Origin: Bradyrhizobium frederickii
GTDB taxonomy: Bacteria; Pseudomonadota; Alphaproteobacteria; Rhizobiales; Xanthobacteraceae
Assembly (NCBI RefSeq): GCF_004570865.1
Contig: NZ_SPQS01000002.1
Location: forward strand, 496,001-560,000
Direction of reading: 5' to 3'
Length of the DNA: 64,000 nt
Positions within the stretch are counted from its first letter, which is position 1. Each line of letters begins with the position of its first letter. The translations under genes and the position numbers were made by a program. The notes under the pieces are model-generated. The model was not told the origin of the DNA. It saw nothing but the letters and a program-made list of their open reading frames with translations, and did no database searches. This document shows positions 27,618-37,019 of this stretch, in pieces.

Positions 27618-27851
27618 ATGCGTAAGCTTCTCGTCGCTCTCACCCTGCTGTCGGCATCTGTTTCGACGGCGGCGTTCGCCCAGCAGGGGCGTGGCACGGA
27701 CGCCGAGCAGAAAGCCTGCACGCGCGACGTGCAGAAGTTCTGCCGTCCGGTTATCGACCAGGGCGATTTCACCATCCTGGCCTGCCTCAAGGAGAACCGC
27801 TCCAAGATCTCGCAGGCCTGCGACCAGGTCCTGAAGAACCACAACCAATAA
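27618..27851 (+). CDS. Small secreted Cys-rich repeat protein
   Basis: A 77-residue protein with a signal peptide (1-22, ending AAFAQ). The mature domain has four Cys spaced as CTRDVQKFCRPVIDQGDF then LACLKENRSKISQACDQVL. This is the single-unit form of the Cys-rich repeat found in Golgi apparatus protein 1 and in many rhizobial periplasmic proteins. Function is unknown; disulfide pairing suggests a periplasmic location. It is followed by a strong terminator and is separate from the hopanoid operon. Confidence 0.78.
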   Translation: MRKLLVALTLLSASVSTAAFAQQGRGTDAEQKACTRDVQKFCRPVIDQGDFTILACLKENRSKISQACDQVLKNHNQ

Positions 27852-27872
27852 GCTCGGCCACTGGCCCACATA

Positions 27873-27894
27873 GGCGGCCCCGGGGCCGCCTTTT
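27873..27894 (+). terminator. Rho-independent terminator
   Basis: GGCGGCCCC and GGGGCCGCC form an uninterrupted stem followed by TTTT, 22 bp after the Cys-rich protein gene and before hpnC. Confidence 0.8.
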
Positions 27895-28039
27895 CGGGCC
27901 CCGTCGGCAAGGGCAGCCATCGAGAGACAGGATTGGTTTTGCGGCCGTATTCCCCTATATGGGGGCCGCGGCGGATCGCCGGCACGAGCCCGCGAGCGAA
28001 GAAGCCCTTTCTATCCAAACGATTGTAAGCCAGCCCTCG

Positions 28040-28924
28040 ATGACCTCTGCGAGCGAATTGCGATCCGGCAAGGGAGACCGCGACGAGAATTTTCCCGTCG
28101 CGTCCTGGATCATTCATCCGCGTCATCGTGCCCTGATCCTGGCGTACTATAATTTCGTCCGCACCGCCGACGACATCGCCGACCACGCGACGCTCCCGCC
28201 CGACCAGAAGCTTGCTTATCTCGACCTGCTGGAGGCGGAGCTGCTCGGCCAGGGCGATACCCAGGCCGAGGCCGTCAGTTTGCGGCATGCGCTCGCCGAG
28301 CGCGGCATGGCGCCGCGCCATGCCCTCGACGTGCTGACCGCGTTCCGCATGGACGTGACCAAGCTGCGTTACGAGACCTGGGACGAGGTCATCCACTATT
28401 GCCGATATTCCGCGATGCCGGTCGGCCGCTTCATGCTCGACGTCCATGGCGAGAGCACCTCGACCTGGGCCGCATCGGATGCGCTCTGCGCGGGCCTGCA
28501 GATCAACAACCACCTGCAGGATTGCGGCAAGGATTTCCGCGAGCTCAACCGCGTCTATCTGCCGCGCGATGCGCTGGCGGCACACGGCGCCTCGGTCGAG
28601 CAACTCGGGCTTTCACAGTCGCCGCCGGCGATGCTGGCCTGCCTGCACGGGCTTGCCGCGCGCAACGAAGCGCTGCTCGACGAGGGCAGGTCGCTGGCTG
28701 CCGAGATCCGGGATTTTCGCCTCGGCGTCGACGTCGCGGTGATCCAGGCCTATGCCGACCGCATCGTGCGCCTCTTGAAGGTCCGCGATCCGCTGCGCGA
28801 GCGGGTGCATCTGAACAAGTTCGAGCTGCTCGTCTTCAGCCTTGCCGGGATGATCAGTGAGGCCGGCCGCCGCGCGATGGGACGCAAGGCCATTTCCAGA
28901 CCGGGGACTGCCCATGACGCTTGA
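28040..28924 (+). CDS. hpnC: Hydroxysqualene synthase HpnC
   Basis: A 294-residue squalene/phytoene-synthase-fold protein. The first Asp-rich motif is FVRTADDIADH and the second is NNHLQDCGKDFRE. HpnC converts presqualene diphosphate, made by HpnD, to hydroxysqualene, which HpnE reduces. ATG 28040 gives the usual family length; the frame runs back to 27959 but without domain similarity. The gene overlaps hpnD by 11 nt, starting the hpnC-hpnD-hpnE-shc-hpnG run. Confidence 0.93.
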   Translation: MTSASELRSGKGDRDENFPVASWIIHPRHRALILAYYNFVRTADDIADHATLPPDQKLAYLDLLEAELLGQGDTQAEAVSLRHALAERGMAPRHALDVLTAFRMDVTKLRYETWDEVIHYCRYSAMPVGRFMLDVHGESTSTWAASDALCAGLQINNHLQDCGKDFRELNRVYLPRDALAAHGASVEQLGLSQSPPAMLACLHGLAARNEALLDEGRSLAAEIRDFRLGVDVAVIQAYADRIVRLLKVRDPLRERVHLNKFELLVFSLAGMISEAGRRAMGRKAISRPGTAHDA

Positions 28925-29753
28925 GGCGACCTCGCCCGGCGCCAATTATGGCTCGACCGCATCCGGCAGCTCCTTCTACGCCGCGATGCGCATCCTGCCG
29001 CATGACCAGCGCGAAGCGATGTTCCAGATCTACAGCTTCTGCCGCCAGGTCGACGACATCGCCGATTCCGACGGCCCGCGCGAGGAGCGGCTCGCCGCGC
29101 TTCAAGAATGGCGCAACGACATCGAGGCGCTCTATCAGGGCAATCCGCCGCCGCGGCTGAAGGATTACGTCGCCTCGGTGAAGGCCTTCGGCCTCAAGCG
29201 CGAGGATTTCCTGGCGATCGTCGACGGCATGGAGATGGACGTGCCGCAGGACATCCGCGCGCCCGACATGGCGACGCTGGATCTGTATTGCGATCGCGTC
29301 GCCAGCGCGGTGGGACGGCTGTCGGTGCGGGTCTTTGGCCTGCCCGAAGAAGACGGCATCCAGCTCGCCTATCATCTGGGCCGCGCGCTTCAGCTCACCA
29401 ACATCCTGCGCGACATCGACGAGGACGCCGGCCTCGGCCGGCTCTATCTGCCGCGCGAGGCGCTGCTGCATGCCGGCATCACCTCCAGCGATCCGAGCCG
29501 CGTGATCGCCGAGCGCGCGCTGCCGAAGGTCTGCCTGCCGCTGACGCAGCGTGCGAAAGCGCATTTCGAGAAGTCGGACGAGATCATGAACCGCAACAAG
29601 CGCCGCGCCGTGCGCGCGCCGCGGATCATGTCGAAATACTATCATTCCATTCTGGATCTGCTGATTGCGCGCGGTTTCAACGCGCCGCGCCAGCCGGTGC
29701 GTGTGTCGAAGGTCACACGCATCGCCATCCTGCTCCGTTACGCTTTCATCTGA
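28914..29753 (+). CDS. hpnD: Presqualene diphosphate synthase HpnD
   Basis: A 279-residue trans-isoprenyl diphosphate synthase of the squalene/phytoene family, joining two farnesyl diphosphates into presqualene diphosphate. Both Asp-rich Mg-binding motifs are intact: FCRQVDDIADS near residue 44 and TNILRDIDEDAGLGRLYLP near residue 163. ATG 28914 lies inside the end of hpnC, and the TGA overlaps the hpnE start (TGATG), so the three are translationally coupled. Confidence 0.94.
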   Translation: MTLEATSPGANYGSTASGSSFYAAMRILPHDQREAMFQIYSFCRQVDDIADSDGPREERLAALQEWRNDIEALYQGNPPPRLKDYVASVKAFGLKREDFLAIVDGMEMDVPQDIRAPDMATLDLYCDRVASAVGRLSVRVFGLPEEDGIQLAYHLGRALQLTNILRDIDEDAGLGRLYLPREALLHAGITSSDPSRVIAERALPKVCLPLTQRAKAHFEKSDEIMNRNKRRAVRAPRIMSKYYHSILDLLIARGFNAPRQPVRVSKVTRIAILLRYAFI

Positions 29754-31009
29754 TGCAAAAGACAGCTCACATCATCGGTGCTGGAATTTCCGGCCTCTCC
29801 GCCGCCGTGCGGCTCGCCAATGCCGGCTTCAAGGTCGCCGTGCACGAGGCCACGCACCAGGCCGGCGGCCGGTGCCGTTCCTATTTCGACGGCGCCACCA
29901 ACCTCACCATCGACAATGGCAATCATCTGCTGCTGTCGGGCAACAGCCATGCGCGCGCCTATGCGCGCGCGGTCGGCACCGAGGCGGGCCTGGTCGGCCC
30001 CGAGAGCGCGCAGTTTCCGTTCGTCGACATCAAGACGGGGCAGCGCTGGCAGATCGATCTCGGCAGCGGCCGGCTGCCGACCTGGGTGCTCGACGAGAGC
30101 CGCCGCGTGCCCGACACGGGCCTTGCCGATTACCTGAAGCTGGCGCCGCTGATCTGGGCGTCGGAAGAGACATTGGTCGGCAAGTCGATTCCTTGCGAAG
30201 GCGTGCTCTATCAGCGCCTGGTGCAGCCGCTGTTGCTCGCAGCCCTCAACGTCGATCCGCCCGAGGGCTCGGCGGGGCTTGCCGGCGCGATCGTGCGCGA
30301 GACGCTGCTTGCCGGCGGGCAGGCCTGCCGTCCGCTGATCGCGCGCGACGGTCTCAGCGCCGTGCTGATCGAGCCCGCGGTGAAGTTCTTGGCTGAGCGT
30401 GGCCACATTGTTCAGCTCGGCCATGAGCTGCGCTCGTTCGCGACCGGCGACGGCAAGGCCAGTGCGCTGCATTTCGGCGGCGAGGATGTTATCCAGCTCG
30501 GTGAGGGCGATGTCGTCGTGATGGCGGTGCCGCCGCGCGCCGCCGCCAGCCTGCTGCCCGGCCTGAAGACGCCGACCGAATTCCGCGCCATCGTCAATGC
30601 GCATTTTCGCATCACGCCGCCGCCGGGTTCGGCACCGATCCTCGGGGTGATCGGCGGCATCGTGGAATGGCTGTTCGCATTCCCGAACCGGCTTTCCGTC
30701 ACCATCAGCAATGGCGACCGTCTGGTCGACATGCCGCGCGAGGAACTCGCGCAGGCGGTCTGGAACGATGTCTGCAAGGCCGGCGGCGTGTCCGGCGAGC
30801 TGCCCCCTTGGCAGATCGTGCGCGAGCGCCGCGCCACATTTGCGGCGACGCCGGCGCAGAATGCCCTGCGCCCGGGGCCGGTCACCGCGCTGAAAAACCT
30901 GTTCCTTGCGGGGGATTGGACTGCTACGGGATTGCCTGCAACCATCGAGGGATCGGTCCGGTCCGGTGATCGCGCCGCCGATCTGGTTCTGGCCGCCAAA
31001 GCATCCTGA
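29753..31009 (+). CDS. hpnE: Hydroxysqualene dehydroxylase HpnE (FAD-dependent)
   Basis: A 418-residue amine-oxidase-family flavoprotein. The FAD motif AHIIGAGISGLSAAVRLA is at residues 5-22, followed by the family RxGGR-like AGGRCRSYFD, and the C-terminal FAD-contacting LFLAGDWTATGLPATIEGS. HpnE reduces hydroxysqualene to squalene. The start overlaps the hpnD stop by one base. A longer frame from 29108 exists in the same phase but is only antisense-free shadow of hpnD. Confidence 0.93.
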   Translation: MQKTAHIIGAGISGLSAAVRLANAGFKVAVHEATHQAGGRCRSYFDGATNLTIDNGNHLLLSGNSHARAYARAVGTEAGLVGPESAQFPFVDIKTGQRWQIDLGSGRLPTWVLDESRRVPDTGLADYLKLAPLIWASEETLVGKSIPCEGVLYQRLVQPLLLAALNVDPPEGSAGLAGAIVRETLLAGGQACRPLIARDGLSAVLIEPAVKFLAERGHIVQLGHELRSFATGDGKASALHFGGEDVIQLGEGDVVVMAVPPRAAASLLPGLKTPTEFRAIVNAHFRITPPPGSAPILGVIGGIVEWLFAFPNRLSVTISNGDRLVDMPREELAQAVWNDVCKAGGVSGELPPWQIVRERRATFAATPAQNALRPGPVTALKNLFLAGDWTATGLPATIEGSVRSGDRAADLVLAAKAS

Positions 31010-31073
31010 AAGGCGGCCCTGACGGGCAGACGTCCCGGCCAATTTCAATCCACTATCGGAGCAATCGAGCGAG

Positions 31074-33071
31074 ATGGATTCCGTGAACGCGACCAGCCGC
31101 GAAGCCCTTCAACAGGAGGCCTTGCGCCCGGGGACCTTGCAACCGGGCATCTTGGAATCGAGCATTGCATCGGCGACGCAGGGCGTCCTCGAGCTCCAGC
31201 AGGCGGACGGCCATTGGGTGTTCGAGCTCGAGGCCGACTGCACGATTCCGGCCGAATACGTCCTGTTGCGCCACTATCTCGCCGAGCCGGTCGATGCCGT
31301 GCTCGAAGCCAAGATCGCCAATTATCTTCGCCGCGTCCAGGGCGCCCATGGCGGCTGGCCGCTGGTGCATGACGGCGAGTTCGACATGAGCGCCAGCGTG
31401 AAGGCCTACTTCGCGCTGAAGATGATCGGCGATTCCGTCGACGCCCCGCACATGGTGCGCGCGCGCGAGGCGATCCATGCGCGCGGCGGTGCGATTCACA
31501 GCAACGTCTTCACCCGCTTCCTGCTTGCGATGTACGGCGTGGTGACCTGGCGCGCGGTGCCGGTGCTGCCGATCGAGATCGTGCTGCTGCCGTTCTGGTC
31601 GCCGTTCCACCTCAACAAGATCTCCTATTGGGCGCGCACCACCATGGTGCCGCTGATGGTGCTCGCAGCGCTGAAGCCGCGCGCGAAGAACCCGAAGGGC
31701 GTCGGCATCGACGAATTGTTCCTGCAGGATCCGCGCTCGATCGGCATGACCGCCAAGGCGCCGCACCAGAGCATGGCCTGGTTCCTGCTGTTTCGTTCGC
31801 TCGACGCGATCTTGCGCGTGATCGAGCCGCTGTTTCCCAAGAGCCTGCGCAAGCGTGCCATCGACGCCGCACTCGCCTTCACCGAGGAGCGCCTCAACGG
31901 CGAGGACGGCATGGGCGCGATCTATCCGCCCATGGCCAACATCGTCATGATGTACGACGCGCTCGGCAAGGATGAGAATTATCCGCCGCGCGCGGTCACG
32001 CGCCGGGGCATCGACAAGCTGCTCGTGATCGGCGAGGAGGAGGCCTATTGCCAGCCCTGCGTCTCGCCGGTCTGGGATACGACGCTGACGGCGCATGCGC
32101 TGCTGGAGGCGGGCGGCGACAAGGCGGTGCCGGCCGCCAAGCAGGGCCTCGACTGGTTGATCCCGAGGCAGGAGCTCGAGCTGAAGGGCGACTGGGCGGT
32201 GAAGCGGCCCGACGTGCGTCCGGGCGGCTGGGCCTTCCAGTACAACAACGCGCATTACCCCGACCTCGACGACACCGCCGTGGTGGTGATGTCGATGGAC
32301 CGCATGCGCCGCGAGCACGGCGCCACCGGCTACGACACCGCGATCGCCCGCGGCCGCGAGTGGATCGAGGGCATGCAGAGCGACGACGGCGGCTGGGCCG
32401 CCTTCGACGTCAACAATCTCGAATATTACCTCAACAACATCCCGTTCTCCGACCACGGCGCGTTGCTCGATCCGCCGACCGAAGACGTCACGGCGCGCTG
32501 CATCTCGATGCTGGCCCAGCTCGGCGAGACCGCGAAGACCAGCAAGCACGTCGCCGACGGCGTCGCCTATTTGCGCAAGACCCAGCATCCCGAAGGGTCC
32601 TGGTACGGCCGCTGGGGCATGAACTTCATCTATGGAACCTGGTCGGTGCTCTGTGCCCTCAACATGGCCGGCGTCGACCACAAGGACCCCATGATTCGCA
32701 AAGCCGCCGCCTGGCTGGCCTCGATCCAAAACAAGGACGGCGGCTGGGGCGAGGACGCCGTCAGCTACCGGCTGGACTACAAGGGCTGGGAAGCCGCCCC
32801 CTCGACCGCCTCGCAAACGGCATGGGCCTTGCTTGCCCTCATGGCGGCAGGCGAGGTTGATCACCCGGCCGTCGCCCGCGGGGTGGAGTACCTGATTGCA
32901 ACACAAAACAAAAAAGGACTGTGGGACGAGCAGCGGTACACCGCCACAGGCTTCCCCCGGGTGTTCTATCTACGTTATCATGGTTACCCAAAGTTCTTTC
33001 CGCTGTGGGCGTTGGCGCGGTATCGGAACTTGCGGAACACCAACAGCAGGGTGGTAGGGGTCGGAATGTGA
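31074..33071 (+). CDS. shc: Squalene-hopene cyclase
   Basis: A 665-residue enzyme (also called HpnF) that cyclises squalene to hopene and hopanol, a monotopic inner-membrane protein. The catalytic protonating motif is D397-L-D399-D400-T401 in HYPDLDDTAVVV. QW repeats are visible, for example near QADGHWVFELE, DGGWAAFDV, HPEGSWYGRWG and NKDGGWGED. It starts 64 bp after hpnE and its TGA overlaps the GTG start of hpnG. Length and motifs are normal, so the enzyme should be active. Confidence 0.97.
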   Translation: MDSVNATSREALQQEALRPGTLQPGILESSIASATQGVLELQQADGHWVFELEADCTIPAEYVLLRHYLAEPVDAVLEAKIANYLRRVQGAHGGWPLVHDGEFDMSASVKAYFALKMIGDSVDAPHMVRAREAIHARGGAIHSNVFTRFLLAMYGVVTWRAVPVLPIEIVLLPFWSPFHLNKISYWARTTMVPLMVLAALKPRAKNPKGVGIDELFLQDPRSIGMTAKAPHQSMAWFLLFRSLDAILRVIEPLFPKSLRKRAIDAALAFTEERLNGEDGMGAIYPPMANIVMMYDALGKDENYPPRAVTRRGIDKLLVIGEEEAYCQPCVSPVWDTTLTAHALLEAGGDKAVPAAKQGLDWLIPRQELELKGDWAVKRPDVRPGGWAFQYNNAHYPDLDDTAVVVMSMDRMRREHGATGYDTAIARGREWIEGMQSDDGGWAAFDVNNLEYYLNNIPFSDHGALLDPPTEDVTARCISMLAQLGETAKTSKHVADGVAYLRKTQHPEGSWYGRWGMNFIYGTWSVLCALNMAGVDHKDPMIRKAAAWLASIQNKDGGWGEDAVSYRLDYKGWEAAPSTASQTAWALLALMAAGEVDHPAVARGVEYLIATQNKKGLWDEQRYTATGFPRVFYLRYHGYPKFFPLWALARYRNLRNTNSRVVGVGM

Positions 33072-33817
33072 CTTTGGGGACGGGGGACTATTTTACCGCG
33101 GGTCAGGCCATCGACCCGCGGCCGATACTGATCGTGACCGGACTGGTGCAGGAGGCCCGCATCGCGGCCGGGCCGGGAATGGCCGTCATCTGTTCATCCA
33201 GCAGCCCGACGCAATTGCGGGCGCTTCTGACCGTGGTTGATCCCGAGACGATTCGCGGCGTGATCTCGTTCGGCGTTGCCGGCGGGCTCGACCCGAGCTT
33301 GCGCTCCGGCGACGTCGTGCTGGCGACCGAGGTGTTGTCCGGCGACACTCGCTGGGCCGCGGGGCTCTCGCTCGGCGACGATCTGATCGACCGCCTGACG
33401 TCGGGACGCCGCCGCGTCGTGCGCGGCAGCCTCGCCGGTGCCGAGGAAGTGGTCACCAAGCGCTCCTGCAAGGCGGCGCTGCATTCTGAGACGGGCGCCG
33501 CTGCCGTCGACATGGAAAGCCACATCGCCGCCGCCTACGCCGCCGAAGCCGGACTGCCCTTTGCCGCGGTTCGCGTCATCAGCGACCCCGCTCACCGCGC
33601 GCTGCCGGCGATCGCCCGCGCCGCGATCAAGCCGAACGGCCAGATCGACCTCGCCGCCGTGCTGCGCGGCATCGTGCGCAATCCGGCAACGCTGCATGCC
33701 CTGGTCTCGACCGGCATCGACTTCAACCGCGCGCTGCGGAGCCTGCGCGGCTGCCGCGATTATCTGATCGGGACGGAGCTGATCGAGAGCGAGCCGCTGG
33801 TGTCGAAGGCGGCCTGA
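33068..33817 (+). CDS. hpnG: Adenosylhopane nucleosidase/phosphorylase HpnG
   Basis: A 249-residue member of the purine nucleoside phosphorylase / MTAN superfamily. Visible family features are ISFGVAGGLDPSLRSGDVVLATEV and VDMESHIAAAYAAEAGLPF, the latter with the ribose-binding Met-Glu. HpnG removes adenine from adenosylhopane, made by HpnH, on the way to bacteriohopanetetrol. The GTG at 33068 overlaps the shc stop by four bases (GTGA) with GGTAGGGG upstream. A terminator follows, ending this operon. Confidence 0.92.
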   Translation: MTLGTGDYFTAGQAIDPRPILIVTGLVQEARIAAGPGMAVICSSSSPTQLRALLTVVDPETIRGVISFGVAGGLDPSLRSGDVVLATEVLSGDTRWAAGLSLGDDLIDRLTSGRRRVVRGSLAGAEEVVTKRSCKAALHSETGAAAVDMESHIAAAYAAEAGLPFAAVRVISDPAHRALPAIARAAIKPNGQIDLAAVLRGIVRNPATLHALVSTGIDFNRALRSLRGCRDYLIGTELIESEPLVSKAA

Positions 33818-33845
33818 GCGGCGTCTTCGAACTGATGAGATGAAC

Positions 33846-33876
33846 GGCCCGGTCGCCATCGCGATCGGGCCTTTTT
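33846..33876 (+). terminator. Rho-independent terminator of the hpnC-hpnG operon
   Basis: GGCCCG and CGGGCC arms with extended inner pairing (GTCGC/GCGAT) are followed by TTTTT, 28 bp after hpnG. A closely similar stem lies at 34841-34866 for the converging hpnH transcript. Confidence 0.85.
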
Positions 33877-34408
33877 GTTGTCAGGCAACACGACGCATCA
33901 AAGACCCCGTATGGCCGTTGGGAGAGGCCGGCAGACGTCTACACGAGCCGTCGGGCAAAACACCACAAATGCCGTCAACCCCTTCCCGCAAAAATATTCC
34001 ACTTTCCCGAATTTCGGATTTATGGCATAGAGCGTCCATCCCGGCCCTGCCAGAGGGGCGCTTCGCGATCGTCACGAGATGCGGGCCGGGGTGCGGTGGA
34101 CGCGGCAGCGCCGGCGCGAAAGGCGATGACAGGGCGGGCAACCGTGAGTCATGCGCGGCGCGCTACGACACGGCGCGGTAACAGCGGTTTCGGTCGTCGT
34201 CGGAGGTGAGCACACGCGAGCCCCCGGCGATCAGGTCAAGCCGTCCGCGGACGGAGAAGTCGTGTGGTCCCGACGCCCGGGGTTCTGGCGTCAAATCTCG
34301 CCGTGATGTGGCGGCCAACCGGCGCGCGCATCGGCCAGCGGCGAGGCGACGGGGGCAATAGTGCAACGCTCCCCGAGGAGAGCACGAAGGACACCGTTAA
34401 AACCATCC
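33877..34408. other. Non-coding spacer between hpnG and hpnH, first part
   Basis: No gene recognised. From about 34180 onward the sequence runs into the conserved repeat centred on 34409-34511 (stretches such as GGGGGCAATAGTGCAACGC just before it recur in related genomes, from memory). The first 300 bp hold nothing I can name. Confidence 0.4.
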
Positions 34409-34511
34409 GCGCAGGGAAGGCCGGGCGACCGGCATCACCTGTGATCCACCCCGTGTGCATCTCTGTTGCGCACGGATCGCGGGTGCCGCCGGCGCCCGGC
34501 CTTCCCTGCGC
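34409..34511. repeat. Structured repeat with 19-bp perfect inverted arms (family H)
   Basis: GCGCAGGGAAGGCCGGGCG at 34409-34427 is exactly reverse-complemented at 34493-34511, leaving a 65-nt loop. The element is the core of a longer conserved-looking block (about 34330-34560). I remember similar blocks scattered through Bradyrhizobium-like genomes, where they are often mis-annotated as short hypothetical proteins. It could be a repeat element or a structured RNA. The ORFs overlapping it are not supported. Confidence 0.65.
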
Positions 34512-34649
34512 CCTCTGGTCTTTCGAGGGCGGCGAACACGAGCAAGCCTCGGGCAAAAGGTGCCGCGAGAATGCGGATGTGCGTCTGCCAAGATCGAAGG
34601 TCAATCGAAGCAGTCATCAATACCGAAGTGCAATCATTTGCCGGATCTC

Positions 34650-34800
34650 GTGCCCCGGACGCAGTGCAGCGCCCCCGCGATGCGAAGCATCGTCGGGAGC
34701 GATGCGCTGCAGAGCGGGGGCCCATGCAGCGCCACGGCACGTGGTTGCTGGGTCCCGGCTCGGCGCAGCAGCGCAAAGAGCGCTGCAGCGCGTCCGGGAC
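34650..34800. repeat. Palindromic intergenic repeat (family G)
   Basis: Begins GTGCCCCGGACGCAGTGCAGCG and ends GCTGCAGCGCGTCCGGGAC, with the internal mirror GGTCCCGGCTCGGCGCAGCAGCG. A shorter copy of the same kind is at 42267-42316 after hpnO. Confidence 0.65.
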
Positions 34801-34830
34801 AACGGGCCGCTTATCTTGCGGCACGACGGC

Positions 34831-34866
34831 ACAAGACAAAGGCCCGGTCGCGATCGCGGCCGGGCC
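34831..34866 (-). terminator. Rho-independent terminator of the ispH-hpnH operon
   Basis: On the minus strand the stem GGCCCGGCCGCGATCGCGAC-CGGGCC is followed by TTTGTCTTGT. It is 29 bp after the hpnH stop. The stem resembles the hpnG terminator sequence. Confidence 0.75.
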
Positions 34867-34895
34867 TTCGTCGTGAGAGTTGAGTGCGTCCGCTC

Positions 34896-36056
34896 TTACG
34901 CCGCGGTCGAAGCCTTCTGTGCGGCCTTCGCCTGCGCAGCCTCGGCCTCGTCCTTGCGGATCTCCGAGAGCTTCTTCTGGACCTGCTCCGAGAAGATGTA
35001 CTGCGCCGGGCGCTGCTTCGACATGTCGATCTCCGGCGCCATCGGGCCCGAGGTCTTGATGCCGCGCAGCGACACCCACATCGCCTTCAGCGGGTTGTTC
35101 AGCGCTGCGGTCGCCGCCGTCGGCTCGTAGCCGCAATGGGCCATGCAGTCGGCGCACTTCTCGTAACGGCCGGTGCCGTAGCTGTCCCAGTCGGTGGTCT
35201 CCATCAGCTCCTTGAAGGTCTTGGCGTAGCCTTCACCGAGCAGATAACAGGGCTTCTGCCAGCCGAAGATGTTGCGCGCGGGCATGCCCCACGGCGTGCA
35301 CTCGTATTCCTGGTTGCCGGCGAGGAAGTCGAGGAACAGGGCCGAATGCATGAAGTTCCACTTCTTGCCCTTGCCCATCGCAAAGACGTCGCGGAACAGC
35401 TTCTTGGTCTTGGTGCGGTTGAGGAAGTGCTCCTGGTCCGGCGCGCGCTCATAGGCATAGCCCGGCGACATCGAGACGCCGACGCCGAGCTCGACGGTGA
35501 GGTCCAGGAATTTGGCGATCTCCTCGGCCGGATGGCCGTCGAAGATGGTGGCGTTGACGTTGACGGTGAAGCCGCGTGCCTTCGCCGCCTTGATCGCGGA
35601 GACGGCGCGGTCGAACACGCCCTTCTGCGACACCGCCTTGTCGTGGTGATCGCGCAGGCCGTCGAGATGCACGGAGAAGAACAAATAAGGGGAGGGCTCG
35701 AACAGATCGAGCTTCTTCTCGAGCAGCAGCGCGTTGGTGCAGAGCGAGACGAACTTCTTGCGCGCGACGAGGCCGCGCACGATCTCGCCGATCTCCTTGT
35801 GGATCAGCGGCTCGCCGCCGGGAATCGCCACCATCGGCGCGCCGCATTCGTCGGCGGCGTCCCAGCACTCCTGCGCGGTCATGCGGCGGTTGAGGATCGC
35901 ATCCGGATAATCGATCTTGCCGCAGCCGACGCAGGCGAGGTTGCAGCGAAACAGCGGCTCCAGCATCAGCACGAGCGGGTAGCGCTTGCGGCCAAGCAGT
36001 CTCTGCTTGAGCAAATAGCCGCCGATACGCATTTCCTTGAAGAACGGGATAGCCAT
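34896..36056 (-). CDS. hpnH: Adenosylhopane synthase HpnH (radical SAM)
   Basis: A 386-residue radical SAM enzyme adding the 5'-deoxyadenosyl group of SAM to hopene, giving adenosylhopane. The cluster motif is C38, C42, C45 (FRCNLACVGCGKIDYP), with GGEPLIHKEIG as the SAM-binding GGE. The C-terminal third holds extra Cys (CADCMAHCGYE) as in the family. It follows ispH by 36 bp on the same strand and ends at a terminator. An Ala/Lys/Glu-rich tail ends the protein. Confidence 0.96.
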   Translation of the reverse strand: MAIPFFKEMRIGGYLLKQRLLGRKRYPLVLMLEPLFRCNLACVGCGKIDYPDAILNRRMTAQECWDAADECGAPMVAIPGGEPLIHKEIGEIVRGLVARKKFVSLCTNALLLEKKLDLFEPSPYLFFSVHLDGLRDHHDKAVSQKGVFDRAVSAIKAAKARGFTVNVNATIFDGHPAEEIAKFLDLTVELGVGVSMSPGYAYERAPDQEHFLNRTKTKKLFRDVFAMGKGKKWNFMHSALFLDFLAGNQEYECTPWGMPARNIFGWQKPCYLLGEGYAKTFKELMETTDWDSYGTGRYEKCADCMAHCGYEPTAATAALNNPLKAMWVSLRGIKTSGPMAPEIDMSKQRPAQYIFSEQVQKKLSEIRKDEAEAAQAKAAQKASTAA

Positions 36057-36092
36057 TACGAGTTTCTTTCTGGGCTTTTTAATTCGGGTGGG

Positions 36093-37019
36093 TCAGCTCG
36101 CGGCCAGTTGGGCCGGAAGCCGGAATTCGATGTTTTCCTCACGGCCCGGCAAAACCTGGACCTTCACCGGTCCGATCCGCCGCATCGCTTCGATGACGTC
36201 ATCCACGAGTACCTCGGGCGCCGAGGCGCCGGCCGTGATGCCCACGGTCCTGGCATTCTTCAGCCACTCCGGATCGAGCTCGCTGCCGTCGGCAATCAAA
36301 TAACTCGCGACGCCGGCCTCGGTGCCGATTTCGCGAAGCCGGTTCGAATTCGAGCTGTTGGCGGCGCCCACCACCAAGATCACGTCGACCAGCTTGCTCA
36401 AGTCCCTTACCGCAGATTGGCGGTTCTGTGTCGCATAGCAGATATCCCGGATATCCGGGCCTTGAATATCTGTAAAGCGGGCCTGAAGGGCCGCAATGAT
36501 GTCCTTGGTGTCGTCGACCGACAGGGTGGTCTGGGTGATGTAGGCCACTGGCGTATCCGCCGGCAGCGTCAGCGCCTTAACCTCTTGAACGCTCTGGACA
36601 AGCAGCACGGGGGCGGGAACCTGGCCCATCGTGCCCTCGACCTCGGGGTGTCCGGCATGGCCGATCAGGATTAGCGTGCGGCCCTTGGTGATGTAGCGCT
36701 TCCCCTGATTGTGAACTTTCGTGACCAGGGGGCAGGTGGCGTTGAGCACCGGAAGGTCGCGCGCGGCGGCCTCTTCCTCGACGCTGCGGGCGACGCCGTG
36801 GGCACTGAACACCGTGACCGACTTCGGCGGGACCTCGGACAGCTCCTCGACGAAGATTGCGCCTTTGTTCTTCAGGCTCTCGACGACGTACTTGTTGTGC
36901 ACGATCTCGTGGCGCACGTAGACGGGCGGGCCGTACTTCTCCAGCGCCCGTTCCACGATCTCGATCGCACGCACCACGCCCGCGCAGAAGCCGCGCGGCT
37001 GCGCCAGATAAACTTCCAT
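36093..37019 (-). CDS. ispH: 4-hydroxy-3-methylbut-2-enyl diphosphate reductase
   Basis: A 308-residue [4Fe-4S] enzyme, last step of the MEP pathway, making IPP and DMAPP. Cluster ligands C12, C96 and C194 are in [21 protein letters not shown] and [10 protein letters not shown]. Substrate-binding AHGVARSV and [11 protein letters not shown] are present. The frame is open to 37169, but ATG 37019 ([14 protein letters not shown]) matches the family N-terminus. Linkage with hpnH ties precursor supply to hopanoid synthesis. The gene is divergent from hpnN. Confidence 0.95.
   Translation of the reverse strand: MEVYLAQPRGFCAGVVRAIEIVERALEKYGPPVYVRHEIVHNKYVVESLKNKGAIFVEELSEVPPKSVTVFSAHGVARSVEEEAAARDLPVLNATCPLVTKVHNQGKRYITKGRTLILIGHAGHPEVEGTMGQVPAPVLLVQSVQEVKALTLPADTPVAYITQTTLSVDDTKDIIAALQARFTDIQGPDIRDICYATQNRQSAVRDLSKLVDVILVVGAANSSNSNRLREIGTEAGVASYLIADGSELDPEWLKNARTVGITAGASAPEVLVDDVIEAMRRIGPVKVQVLPGREENIEFRLPAQLAAS

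Noticed and set aside
31053..32906. 617-codon antisense frame opposite shc
   Set aside because: Shadow of squalene-hopene cyclase, with no recognisable domain.
34264..35130. 288-codon plus-strand frame across the hpnG-hpnH gap
   Set aside because: It covers the structured repeat, a terminator and the antisense of hpnH; its protein-like look comes from the conserved repeat.
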